Notes: a model not told the origin generated them from the letters alone. Positions 1 to 5,517 are shown, counted from the stretch's first letter. The stretch is 5,517 nucleotides of DNA from Caldifarciminota bacterium UBA3079 (GCA_002366635.1 DFBN01000083.1:2032-7548); one strand, 5' to 3'. A program made the numbers and translations.

Positions 1-46
1 TTCTGAAGTCCTGATGCCGTTGAGGTGGGTAATTTGCAATATCAGA

Positions 47-742
47 CTAGAACTTCTGCTGAAGTGTCTTGACGTATGCCAGTTGAACCTTCAATTTCTC
101 TGCCTTTTCGCCCGTTGGGTTCTTGTCCAGAAACTCATGAAACATTGCCTCTGCCTTGTCAAAGGCCCCGGCCTTGGTATAGGCACGTCCGGCCGCCATC
201 ATTGCATCAAAAGCCAAAGGCGAATCCGGATAGTCTCGGTATACTTCCTCATATCGCTGCGCAGCCTTCAGGAAACTGCCAAGCTCTTCTTCACAATCGG
301 CGACACCAAAATGAGCAGCCGGGCTCAAAATCGGGTCCTTGTGCACCTTTTTCAGGAATTTCTCGAACTCTTGCTCGGCCTCTTTATACCTCTGGCTTGA
401 ATAGTAAATCTGTCCCAGATAATAGTGTGCCTTGATTCCAGCTTGGTCGCGGCCATAACGGGTGGTTAAGTTCGTAAAGGCCTCCTCGGCCTGCTGCATG
501 TCACCTTGCGTGAAAATACCCAGCGCTTCGGTGAACCGGAGCTGTGCTTCACTGTTTACACCTTTGCCCCGCCCCTGAATCAAAACAATACCACCGACAA
601 TAACCACCAGAACCAGGACGATAATCACCCAGAATTTCTGTTTGTCCCGATAATAGAACTCGGCGAGCTTTTCTGTAAAAACCTGGAACTTGTCCTCTTT
701 CAGTTCAGCTTTTCTGACGCGGTGTTTTCCTTTGAACCTCAT
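47..742 (-). CDS. Membrane-anchored TPR protein (YfgM/TPR_21-like)
   Basis: This 231-residue protein has a charged N-terminal cytoplasmic stretch (residues 1-36), one strongly hydrophobic membrane segment (about 37-56, rich in I, V and L), and then a helical region. That region reads as about four tetratricopeptide repeats, near residues 65-97, 102-133, 140-173 and 175-209, with typical A/G-x-x-Y and F-x-x-F/Y spacing. The arrangement of a short K/E-rich head, one transmembrane helix and an extracytoplasmic TPR tail resembles the YfgM family, whose E. coli member is linked to the Sec translocon and periplasmic chaperones. The same architecture occurs in CpoB/YbgF-like and BamD-like envelope proteins, so the exact role is open. 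The ATG at 742 is chosen because an in-frame TAA lies 4 codons upstream. There is no clear Shine-Dalgarno sequence. The gene starts 18 nt after the 3' end of tRNA-Arg on the same strand and probably shares its transcript. The second codon is AGG. Confidence 0.8.
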   Translation of the reverse strand: MRFKGKHRVRKAELKEDKFQVFTEKLAEFYYRDKQKFWVIIVLVLVVIVGGIVLIQGRGKGVNSEAQLRFTEALGIFTQGDMQQAEEAFTNLTTRYGRDQAGIKAHYYLGQIYYSSQRYKEAEQEFEKFLKKVHKDPILSPAAHFGVADCEEELGSFLKAAQRYEEVYRDYPDSPLAFDAMMAAGRAYTKAGAFDKAEAMFHEFLDKNPTGEKAEKLKVQLAYVKTLQQKF

Positions 743-760
743 AGTTTATCTCATTTAACC

Positions 761-834
761 TACCCCTGAGGCGATTCGAACGCCCGACCTACGGTTTAGG
801 AAACCGTCGCTCTATCCTTCTGAGCTACAGGGGC
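761..834 (-). tRNA. tRNA-Arg, anticodon CCU
   Basis: Read on the minus strand, all cloverleaf parts are present. There is a 7-bp acceptor stem (GCCCCTG with CAGGGGT, a G-U wobble at 1:72) and a D arm with GCTC/GAGC. The anticodon arm is ACGGT/ACCGT around the 7-nt loop TTCCTAA. A 5-nt variable loop follows, then a T arm GGGCG/CGCCT around TTCGAAT, and discriminator A. The total is 74 nt. The anticodon is CCU (complement at 798-800), which reads the AGG arginine codon. The 3' CCA is not encoded, since the next genomic bases are GGTT, so it must be added enzymatically. A strong promoter lies just upstream, and a protein gene begins 18 nt downstream on the same strand. Confidence 0.96.
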
Positions 835-843
835 ACTTATGCG

Positions 844-871
844 ATTATAGACACACTCCACACAAAGTCAA
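844..871 (-). promoter_or_regulatory. Sigma-70-type promoter for tRNA-Arg
   Basis: On the minus strand there is TTGACT (871-866), a 16-nt spacer, and a perfect TATAAT (849-844). Transcription would start near 836-838, only a few bases before the tRNA 5' end at 834. This is the best promoter match in the window. It would drive the tRNA and, in the absence of any visible terminator, the TPR gene behind it. Confidence 0.75.
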
Positions 872-880
872 GCAACCCCA

Positions 881-907
881 TTCCTTGTAGTAACTTGCTT
901 CAAGGAA
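881..907 (-). repeat. Inverted repeat directly after the methyltransferase stop
   Basis: TTCCTTG (881-887) and CAAGGAA (901-907) form a perfect 7-bp stem around a 13-nt loop, beginning right after the TGA of the methyltransferase gene. It lies between that gene and the tRNA promoter, where a transcription end for the lpxB-methyltransferase operon would be expected. No T-run follows on the minus strand (it continues TGGGGTTGC), so it is not a classical intrinsic terminator. It may be a 3'-end stabilising hairpin, a weak terminator or chance. Confidence 0.4.
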
Positions 908-1654
908 TCAACTCTTCCTTGCCACAACCAGTAAACATGCAGCAAGGTCCTTCGGACTGATGCAGTAAAGCAACAGCTCGTAAAAGGAACTGAGCAGGAA
1001 CAACGGAACAAAGAAACTGAAATAGTGTGACTGATAATAGCTCACATATACCTTATCGACCTGAAAACCGGCCTCCGATAGAAGGGACCTGAAGCCCGAG
1101 TAAAAGCACCTGTCATAATATGCCCGAAACCGGCGGGTTCCTTTTGTCTCAGGGAGAAAAGAATGCACCAGCCTCTGGGCCAGCCTGCCGGGAATCAGCC
1201 GATTGACTATCGCAAACAGAGCGTATCTCGCAGGAAAGAAGTGAATGAAATAGCCGTTTATCTTCAATATCCTGTTCGCCTCAAGAACGAAGCCCTTTAT
1301 GTCATGCAGGTGTTCCAATACGTGTTTGGACACAACCATGTCCACTTCATTGTCGCGAAAAGGAAGACCTTTCGTAGCATCCGCGACTCTGGTCTCATCA
1401 ACATCCTGGTTCTGGCATAATTCCTGTTCAGACGAATCAACCGCTATGATTCTACTTCTGGCCGGTTTGAACTCAGCAAACGCACATTTCTCTCCCCCTC
1501 CGACATCTACAATTACCGAGTTCCTTTCAAGCTCCAGCATATGCTTGGCAACGACTTCTTCATACAGACTGGACATATTCTGTTTTGCCTGCGGTAAGTA
1601 TCGCTCTATCGCAGAACAAACTCTACTGTTCAACCGGACAAATTCCCTCAGCAT
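908..1654 (-). CDS. Class I SAM-dependent methyltransferase
   Basis: This 248-residue protein has a class I (Rossmann-like) methyltransferase core. Motif I, the SAM-binding glycine loop, is VDVGGGE at residues 49-55. The acidic end of strand 2 is AVDSS at 71-75. ADATKGLPF at 91-99 is followed by DMVVSKHVLEHL at 105-116, typical of the Methyltransf_11 family, and then RILKINGYF at 128-136. The tail is unusual: residues 211-232 are very hydrophobic and aromatic, which suggests membrane association or a lipid-like substrate. The start at ATG 1654 is supported by a strong Shine-Dalgarno sequence (TGGAGGA, 1664-1658). The gene begins 29 nt after the lpxB stop on the same strand, so translation from one lpxB-methyltransferase message is likely. 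By context the substrate may be an envelope glycolipid or saccharide, but it cannot be read from the sequence. Relatives include quinone, polyketide and polysaccharide O-methyltransferases. Confidence 0.85.
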   Translation of the reverse strand: MLREFVRLNSRVCSAIERYLPQAKQNMSSLYEEVVAKHMLELERNSVIVDVGGGEKCAFAEFKPARSRIIAVDSSEQELCQNQDVDETRVADATKGLPFRDNEVDMVVSKHVLEHLHDIKGFVLEANRILKINGYFIHFFPARYALFAIVNRLIPGRLAQRLVHSFLPETKGTRRFRAYYDRCFYSGFRSLLSEAGFQVDKVYVSYYQSHYFSFFVPLFLLSSFYELLLYCISPKDLAACLLVVARKS

Positions 1655-1657
1655 AAA

Positions 1658-1664
1658 TCCTCCA
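1658..1664 (-). promoter_or_regulatory. Strong ribosome binding site of the methyltransferase gene
   Basis: TGGAGGA on the minus strand lies about 4 nt before the ATG at 1654 and fixes that start. It is the clearest Shine-Dalgarno sequence in the window; the TPR gene and lpxB lack an obvious one. Independent ribosome loading of this second operon gene is therefore expected. Confidence 0.75.
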
Positions 1665-1683
1665 TTGCATGCATACGGAAAGC

Positions 1684-2745
1684 TCAGACCAGCTTATTAC
1701 CTGCTCCTGACCCCACTGCATACTGAAGCACCAGTCGGGCTATCCGTTCCGTCGCCCCGACCGGACCGAGCAATTCCTTCAGCTTAGCCGAATACTGCCG
1801 GGCTTGCTTGCGTCGTGACGACCCGCGCAAGCGTGCTAGGACCTCACTGTATAGCTGCTCCGCGGTCGGGTCAAGAAACTCTGGCACAGCCGGCCTATCC
1901 AAAAGGATATTGGGCAGAGAGAAATAACGCTGGCGCACAACGATTCTCGCCAGCCAGCGTGAAACAAAAGACAAATGGTAGCTTACAACCTGCGGAGTCC
2001 CGAGCAATGCGGTTTCCAAAGTCGCAGTTCCGGACACAACCACTGCACATTCGGCATGGCGGATTATATTGTACCGCGCCTCAATCCCGGCCTCACAAGG
2101 CAATGTTACCCCACAGACATCCGGCATAACCGCCTTCAGCCGCTGGAATACCCGTCTGAAAAGCGGCTGGTGAAATCTGGTTTCCGCAGGTCTTGAACCG
2201 GGAAGGAAAACCATATATCTATCGTTTTCACACAAACCGATACTGCCCAGAACCCGATGCCTCGACCAAGTCGCCTTGACCGCATCCAAGAGTGGATACC
2301 CCAGATAGACCGCATCAATGCCGGATTGTTTCAGCAATCCTTCTTCAAAAGGGAAAAGACACACTACCTTATCTGCCGCATTTTTCAAGGCACCGATGCG
2401 AAACCTGCCCCAGGCCCAAACCTGTGGTGGGGCATAATAAACAACCGGTATACCGAGCCTCCTGCAGCGAAAACCGAACGGCAGATTGAAACCAGAAAAA
2501 CCCACCAGGACTACTGCATCCGGGTTCGTGCGTCGGACCTGAACCATGGTCTGGCTCAATCTACGCCTCAATGCCGGGACAACCCACAACCCTTCCCAGA
2601 AGCCGACAACAGACTCAGACAGGGATTCATGAACAGGCCTGATGAGTTCCAATCCCGACTCCAGGCTGCGCAATGCCCGTTCCAGCAGACCGGCAAAGAG
2701 CCAGCCCGAAGGTTCGCCGCATGAAACCAGGATACGCACAGACAA
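1684..2745 (-). CDS. lpxB: Divergent lipid-A-disaccharide synthase homologue (GT19 family)
   Basis: LpxB joins UDP-diacylglucosamine and lipid X (its monophosphate) to make the lipid A disaccharide at the inner face of the cytoplasmic membrane. This 353-residue homologue shows family marks in order: GEPSG (10-14), GFNL (85-88), YYAPPQVWAW (103-112), FPFEEG (131-136), GYPLLD (149-154), LPGSR with E three residues on (181-188), SGTATLE (238-244) and SLPNILL (276-282). It is shorter than E. coli LpxB (about 382) and several usual motifs differ. The Asp after GExSG is Trp15. The Asp of the I-D-x-P-G-F-N motif is Gly82. The GGPxM segment after strand 2 is missing. GHPLLD is GYPLLD. The start is uncertain: TTG 2745 is used here, and GTG 2739 would give the usual short M-R-I-L N-terminus. 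Neither has a Shine-Dalgarno sequence, and an in-frame stop lies at 2761-2763. Family membership is firm; the exact reaction is less so. Confidence 0.85.
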   Translation of the reverse strand: MSVRILVSCGEPSGWLFAGLLERALRSLESGLELIRPVHESLSESVVGFWEGLWVVPALRRRLSQTMVQVRRTNPDAVVLVGFSGFNLPFGFRCRRLGIPVVYYAPPQVWAWGRFRIGALKNAADKVVCLFPFEEGLLKQSGIDAVYLGYPLLDAVKATWSRHRVLGSIGLCENDRYMVFLPGSRPAETRFHQPLFRRVFQRLKAVMPDVCGVTLPCEAGIEARYNIIRHAECAVVVSGTATLETALLGTPQVVSYHLSFVSRWLARIVVRQRYFSLPNILLDRPAVPEFLDPTAEQLYSEVLARLRGSSRRKQARQYSAKLKELLGPVGATERIARLVLQYAVGSGAGNKLV

Positions 2746-2763
2746 AAGCGTAGGAACCCATCA

Positions 2764-2782
2764 TTGACTGTCAAGCCGCTTG
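2764..2782. repeat. Two overlapping 11-bp palindromes in the divergent intergenic region
   Basis: TTGAC-T-GTCAA (2764-2774) and CAAGC-C-GCTTG (2772-2782) are each perfect 5-bp inverted repeats around a single central base, sharing the three bases CAA. The first spans the -35 hexamer of the putative speB promoter and also reads TTGACA on the minus strand towards lpxB. A one-base centre is too tight for an RNA hairpin loop, so if functional they would act as DNA sites for dimeric regulators. Confidence 0.35.
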
Positions 2783-2791
2783 GCCTAAACT
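2764..2791 (+). promoter_or_regulatory. Putative speB promoter
   Basis: TTGACT (2764-2769), a 16-nt spacer and TAAACT (2786-2791) give a reasonable sigma-70-type match. The -35 hexamer and spacer length equal those of the tRNA promoter in this window. The start of transcription would be near 2798, leaving a leader of about 12 nt with GGTGAG (2801-2806) as a modest ribosome binding site before the ATG at 2810. Confidence 0.45.
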
Positions 2792-2809
2792 TTTTGTTTC
2801 GGTGAGCAG

Positions 2810-3640
2810 ATGATTTTCTATTTCGCAGATGCAGCTCGGCAAAAGGCCAGAGTGGTTATCGTCGGTATGCCTTTAGACAGAACGAGTTCCTATATTTCAG
2901 GAACACGCTTCGGTCCGAACGCAGCTCGCATCGGTGCAGATAACATCGAGTCATTCAGTCCGTACCAGCACCGCGACATCGCTGAAATCCCAGTGCACGA
3001 TTCAGGAAACCTGGAATTCTCTTATGAGAAACCAGACGCACCTGTCAAGTTGATTGCAAAAACTACCCGCGCCCACTACCGCGCCGGAAAGAAACAACTG
3101 GCGATTGGCGGAGAACACACGATTGCCCCCGCGATAATCTCCGAACTCAGCCATTCTATCCCAAACCTCTGTGTAATCCAATTTGACGCCCATTCTGACC
3201 TGCGTGACGATTACCTGGGTGAAAAGTGGTGCCACGCAACCGCCATGCGCAGAGTTCTGGAATATATCCCGCGCCAACGGCTCTTCCAGATAGGAATCCG
3301 CTCATTCAGCCGGCCCGAAGAAATGAATATCACCAATATCTTCCCGTTTGAACTCCTTTCCCCCACAAAGCAGGTCATGCATGAAATCGGTTCACGGCCT
3401 GCATACATAACTCTGGATCTCGATGTCTTGGACCCTGGTACCCTGCCCGATGTCCAGACCCCACAACCTGGTGGCTGCTCCTATCAGGAACTGGTTCGAG
3501 CGCTGATTCAACTCTCCGAGCTCAACATCGTTGGCTGCGACATTGCAGAATTCTGCCCCTGCGGATGCCATCCTTCACCTGGCTCTTCACTTGTCGCAGA
3601 ACTCATCAGGGAACTGGCGCTTCTGCTTGATAAAAAGTAA
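2810..3640 (+). CDS. speB: Agmatinase (arginase/ureohydrolase family)
   Basis: Agmatinase hydrolyses agmatine to putrescine and urea in the cytoplasm, using two Mn ions. This 276-residue protein matches the family in full. GTRFGP is at 31-36 in the N-terminal family segment. GGEHT at 100-104 carries the first metal His103. FDAHSDLRD at 125-133 carries Asp126, His128 and Asp130. TLDLDVLDP at 201-209 carries Asp203 and Asp205. TPQPGG is at 217-222, and Glu247 in CDIAEF is the expected guanidinium-binding Glu. All six metal ligands are present, so it should be active. Length and N-terminus resemble the archaeal/Thermotoga type of agmatinase. Arginase or another amidinohydrolase such as guanidinobutyrase is possible, since substrate choice is hard to read from sequence. 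Two oddities are DV-Q in the loop after P213, where P-G-x-G-T is usual, and a CPCGCH cluster at 249-254 beside the catalytic Glu. It is transcribed away from lpxB and converges on the propeller gene. Confidence 0.88.
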   Translation: MIFYFADAARQKARVVIVGMPLDRTSSYISGTRFGPNAARIGADNIESFSPYQHRDIAEIPVHDSGNLEFSYEKPDAPVKLIAKTTRAHYRAGKKQLAIGGEHTIAPAIISELSHSIPNLCVIQFDAHSDLRDDYLGEKWCHATAMRRVLEYIPRQRLFQIGIRSFSRPEEMNITNIFPFELLSPTKQVMHEIGSRPAYITLDLDVLDPGTLPDVQTPQPGGCSYQELVRALIQLSELNIVGCDIAEFCPCGCHPSPGSSLVAELIRELALLLDKK

Positions 3641-3651
3641 TGACTTTAATC

Positions 3652-5517
3652 TTACGGACTGATAACCGCTACCCGTTCAACCCGCGTTCCCTGCGGGCAC
3701 GAAACCACCATAAGGTAAATTCCACTGGCGATTCTGCCCGGCCGCCATACGGCCCGGTGCATGCCGCGGTCGACCCGAAGCTTTGCCACTAAATAGCCTT
3801 CTAAAGTACGGACCTCAACTTCCGACTGGTCTGGCAGACTATCAATCACAACCCATTCATGAACTCCCAAGACGCAAGGATTGGGATAAACTGCCAGATG
3901 GGTTCCGTTCTGGCCTTGGGTATCAGTGCCAAAATTCAAGAGAGACAATCCTTGCTGGGTTCCAACCGCAGCAAACCCCTGTTCATTGTCGATTTCAAGG
4001 GATGTGTAGAAATCGTTAATTCCATGAATATTCTCAATCAAACTGCTATTCTGGGAAGTAAAATTGGTCCAGCGGCCTGAAACCTGGTCGAATATCGACA
4101 GGCCATTTTGGCACAAAAACCATGCCCTGCTGGAAGCATCAATACATACCCGGTAAACATTGTTATCAAGCAATCCGCTGTTCCCGGTCGTGAAGACCCT
4201 GAAATCCTCACCATCCCAAACCGCTGCGCCTTGCGGCGTAGCGACCCACACATTGTTTTCAGGGTCCACCGCGCAAGACCTCACTTCTGAAGAAGGCAAC
4301 CCGGCAACTAGAATTTCATACCGGTCATCGGTTTTGTCATGCAGGGTCCCAGCGTAGTCAACCATTACAAGACCCACGGTAAGACCCAGCCAGACTCGGC
4401 TTTGAGAATCAAAGGCAAAATCGTAACCACCACCAGGAGGAGGAACAAGTCCTGGGACATCAAATTCCTCCTGCTGTCCGACTGAATCAACAGCTACAAC
4501 GACTCCACCACCGCTGAAAACCCATTTGGTGTCGAACTGGTCAATGTCAAAGGCATCAATGATATTCCATGACGACAACTCTCCCCACTGCACTTTACCC
4601 CAGGTATCGGCTTCTGGGTCGTACACACTCAAACCGCCATCGCTGGCAAAGTGGCCAAACCAGACTCTTCCCCGGGAATCGCAACTTACCTGGATCGGAA
4701 CAGGAAGGATACCTCCGCGCGTAAGAATAGTCCTGTCATCGAGACAAACCTCTGAAAATCCGGAAGTGCTGGAACCATGGCATAAATACACCCTGCCGTT
4801 TACTGGGTTGAATGCACAGGACGATACCGACCCTGAGGCTATGCCCTCATTATAGAAACAAGACCACGACTGGCCGGTCTCTGAATAACGCAACCCCCAC
4901 CCTATCTGCTCATTGCCGCCAAGCCCAACCCAGATAGTCTGACCGACATGAAGCGCATGCGCATCACCTTCAAGAATCAACTGAAACCTAGTAGAATCGA
5001 GGATATTTCCCCGGTAAACACCGGTATCGGTCGCCAGATAAATATCATTCCCTGAAACCTGAAGGTCAAAAACCCCTTTGGGCTCTATAAACTGGAATAC
5101 CGGTCTGAATATCGTATCTGCCAAAACCGCTAATCCCCTGTCGGTTGCAACGAGCAGGCTGTCATGCCATACTGCAATTGATTTCACGGAATCGCCCAAC
5201 GGCCGTCGGTACCCAACCCAGCTTGCAAAATCCCGGTCTACCGAAGTCACACCTTGATTAGTGCCTACCCAATAACTATCAAAAACACCCAGTGCTAGAA
5301 TTCTGTCACTGAGCAACTCGTGCACTTTTGCAACCGAAAACTGCTGAATAATGTCATCGCCGAAATCAAGCGGTGTTTGGTTGGTTTCAATAACATATAA
5401 CCCGCGCTCAGTTCCAACGAGAATACGACTGCTGTCCACAGCTAAAGCTGTTATTCTTTCAGGTAGGTCATTAGGCCTGTAAACAAAAGCCTCATCACTA
5501 TCATTCGGAACCACAGC
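3652..5517 (-). CDS. Secreted beta-propeller protein with T9SS-type C-terminal domain, 5' end outside the window
   Basis: The 3' 621 codons of a longer gene are visible; the frame is open at the right edge, so the true start lies beyond the window. About twelve repeated units follow the Reg_prop/two-component-propeller pattern of a hydrophobic strand, V/I-W/L-V/A-G/A-T, then x-x-G-L/V-x-V. Counting from the GTG codon at 5514, they lie near residues 21-42, 72-93, 110-131, 148-168, 186-208, 230-257, 274-298, 319-343, 364-386, 411-434, 453-476 and 503-527. That is enough for two propellers. From residue 540 to the end (3655-3897) is an 81-residue domain with VYPNP near its start, an EVRTLEG strand, AVW and SGIYLMVV, ending in VAVISP. 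This matches the type A sorting/FlgD-like fold used as a type IX secretion signal. No kinase or DNA-binding domain is visible. The likely role is a surface or secreted protein; ligand unknown. Confidence 0.85.
   Translation of the reverse strand, partial: AVVPNDSDEAFVYRPNDLPERITALAVDSSRILVGTERGLYVIETNQTPLDFGDDIIQQFSVAKVHELLSDRILALGVFDSYWVGTNQGVTSVDRDFASWVGYRRPLGDSVKSIAVWHDSLLVATDRGLAVLADTIFRPVFQFIEPKGVFDLQVSGNDIYLATDTGVYRGNILDSTRFQLILEGDAHALHVGQTIWVGLGGNEQIGWGLRYSETGQSWSCFYNEGIASGSVSSCAFNPVNGRVYLCHGSSTSGFSEVCLDDRTILTRGGILPVPIQVSCDSRGRVWFGHFASDGGLSVYDPEADTWGKVQWGELSSWNIIDAFDIDQFDTKWVFSGGGVVVAVDSVGQQEEFDVPGLVPPPGGGYDFAFDSQSRVWLGLTVGLVMVDYAGTLHDKTDDRYEILVAGLPSSEVRSCAVDPENNVWVATPQGAAVWDGEDFRVFTTGNSGLLDNNVYRVCIDASSRAWFLCQNGLSIFDQVSGRWTNFTSQNSSLIENIHGINDFYTSLEIDNEQGFAAVGTQQGLSLLNFGTDTQGQNGTHLAVYPNPCVLGVHEWVVIDSLPDQSEVEVRTLEGYLVAKLRVDRGMHRAVWRPGRIASGIYLMVVSCPQGTRVERVAVISP

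Noticed and set aside
14..435. Two plus-strand open frames (starting at 14 and 76) antisense to the TPR gene
   Set aside because: The minus-strand frame has a membrane helix and TPR repeats, while these frames show no domain.
761..834. tRNA as an integration site for a mobile element
   Set aside because: No integrase, direct repeat of the tRNA 3' end or foreign-looking gene is visible next to it.
1299..1787. Plus-strand open frame of 162 codons antisense to the methyltransferase and the end of lpxB
   Set aside because: It overlaps two well-supported genes, shows no recognisable domain, and has the low-complexity composition of a shadow frame.
2257..2724. Plus-strand open frame of 155 codons antisense to lpxB
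   Set aside because: The opposite strand carries clear LpxB motifs across the whole span, and this frame shows no family signature.
2568..2774. Alternative minus-strand frame with an ATG upstream of lpxB, considered as evidence for a frameshift in lpxB
   Set aside because: The lpxB frame shows ILVSCGEPSG from its first codons and continues unbroken; the other frame has no LpxB-like motif, so no frameshift is needed.
3681..3697. CCCGC/GCGGG hairpin as a speB terminator
   Set aside because: The 5-bp stem with a 7-nt loop has no following T-run and lies inside the coding region of the propeller protein, so it is likely chance.
5512..5514. GTG as the start codon of the propeller gene
   Set aside because: The preceding codon (GCT) is in frame and open to the window edge, and the protein has no signal peptide at this point. 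It is an edge effect; the gene continues upstream.

Overview
The window looks like an ordinary chromosomal segment of an uncultivated or poorly studied diderm bacterium, roughly half G+C by eye. Three things suggest this. There is an LpxB-family glycosyltransferase, which implies lipid A-like outer membrane chemistry. There is a large beta-propeller protein with a C-terminal YPNP-type domain, like the type IX secretion sorting domains common in the FCB superphylum and in candidate phyla such as WOR-3. There is also an agmatinase of the short type shared by archaea and deep-branching bacteria. The exact phylum is inference; no marker gene in the window fixes it.

Layout from left to right. Positions 47-742 (minus) encode a membrane-anchored TPR protein. 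A tRNA-Arg(CCU) lies at 761-834 on the same strand, only 18 nt upstream of that gene, behind a near-consensus promoter at 844-871. Positions 908-1654 (minus) hold a SAM-dependent methyltransferase, 29 nt downstream of a divergent lpxB (1684-2745, minus); these two probably form one operon. A 64-nt region (2746-2809) separates lpxB from the divergently transcribed agmatinase speB (2810-3640, plus) and contains a plausible speB promoter and two overlapping small palindromes. speB ends 11 nt from the 3' end of a convergent gene (3652-5517, minus) that runs off the right edge and encodes the secreted propeller protein.

How the genes relate. lpxB and the methyltransferase may act together on an envelope glycolipid or saccharide. 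The TPR protein is envelope-linked and appears to be co-expressed with the tRNA. speB would convert agmatine to putrescine and urea. The propeller protein is probably exported to the cell surface. No mobile element, CRISPR array or phage gene was seen, and no intergenic gap exceeds 75 bases.

The point most worth a second look is the LpxB homologue. It keeps the donor-side signatures but has lost several acceptor/catalytic-side motifs that are nearly invariant in LpxB, so it may make something other than the standard lipid A disaccharide.
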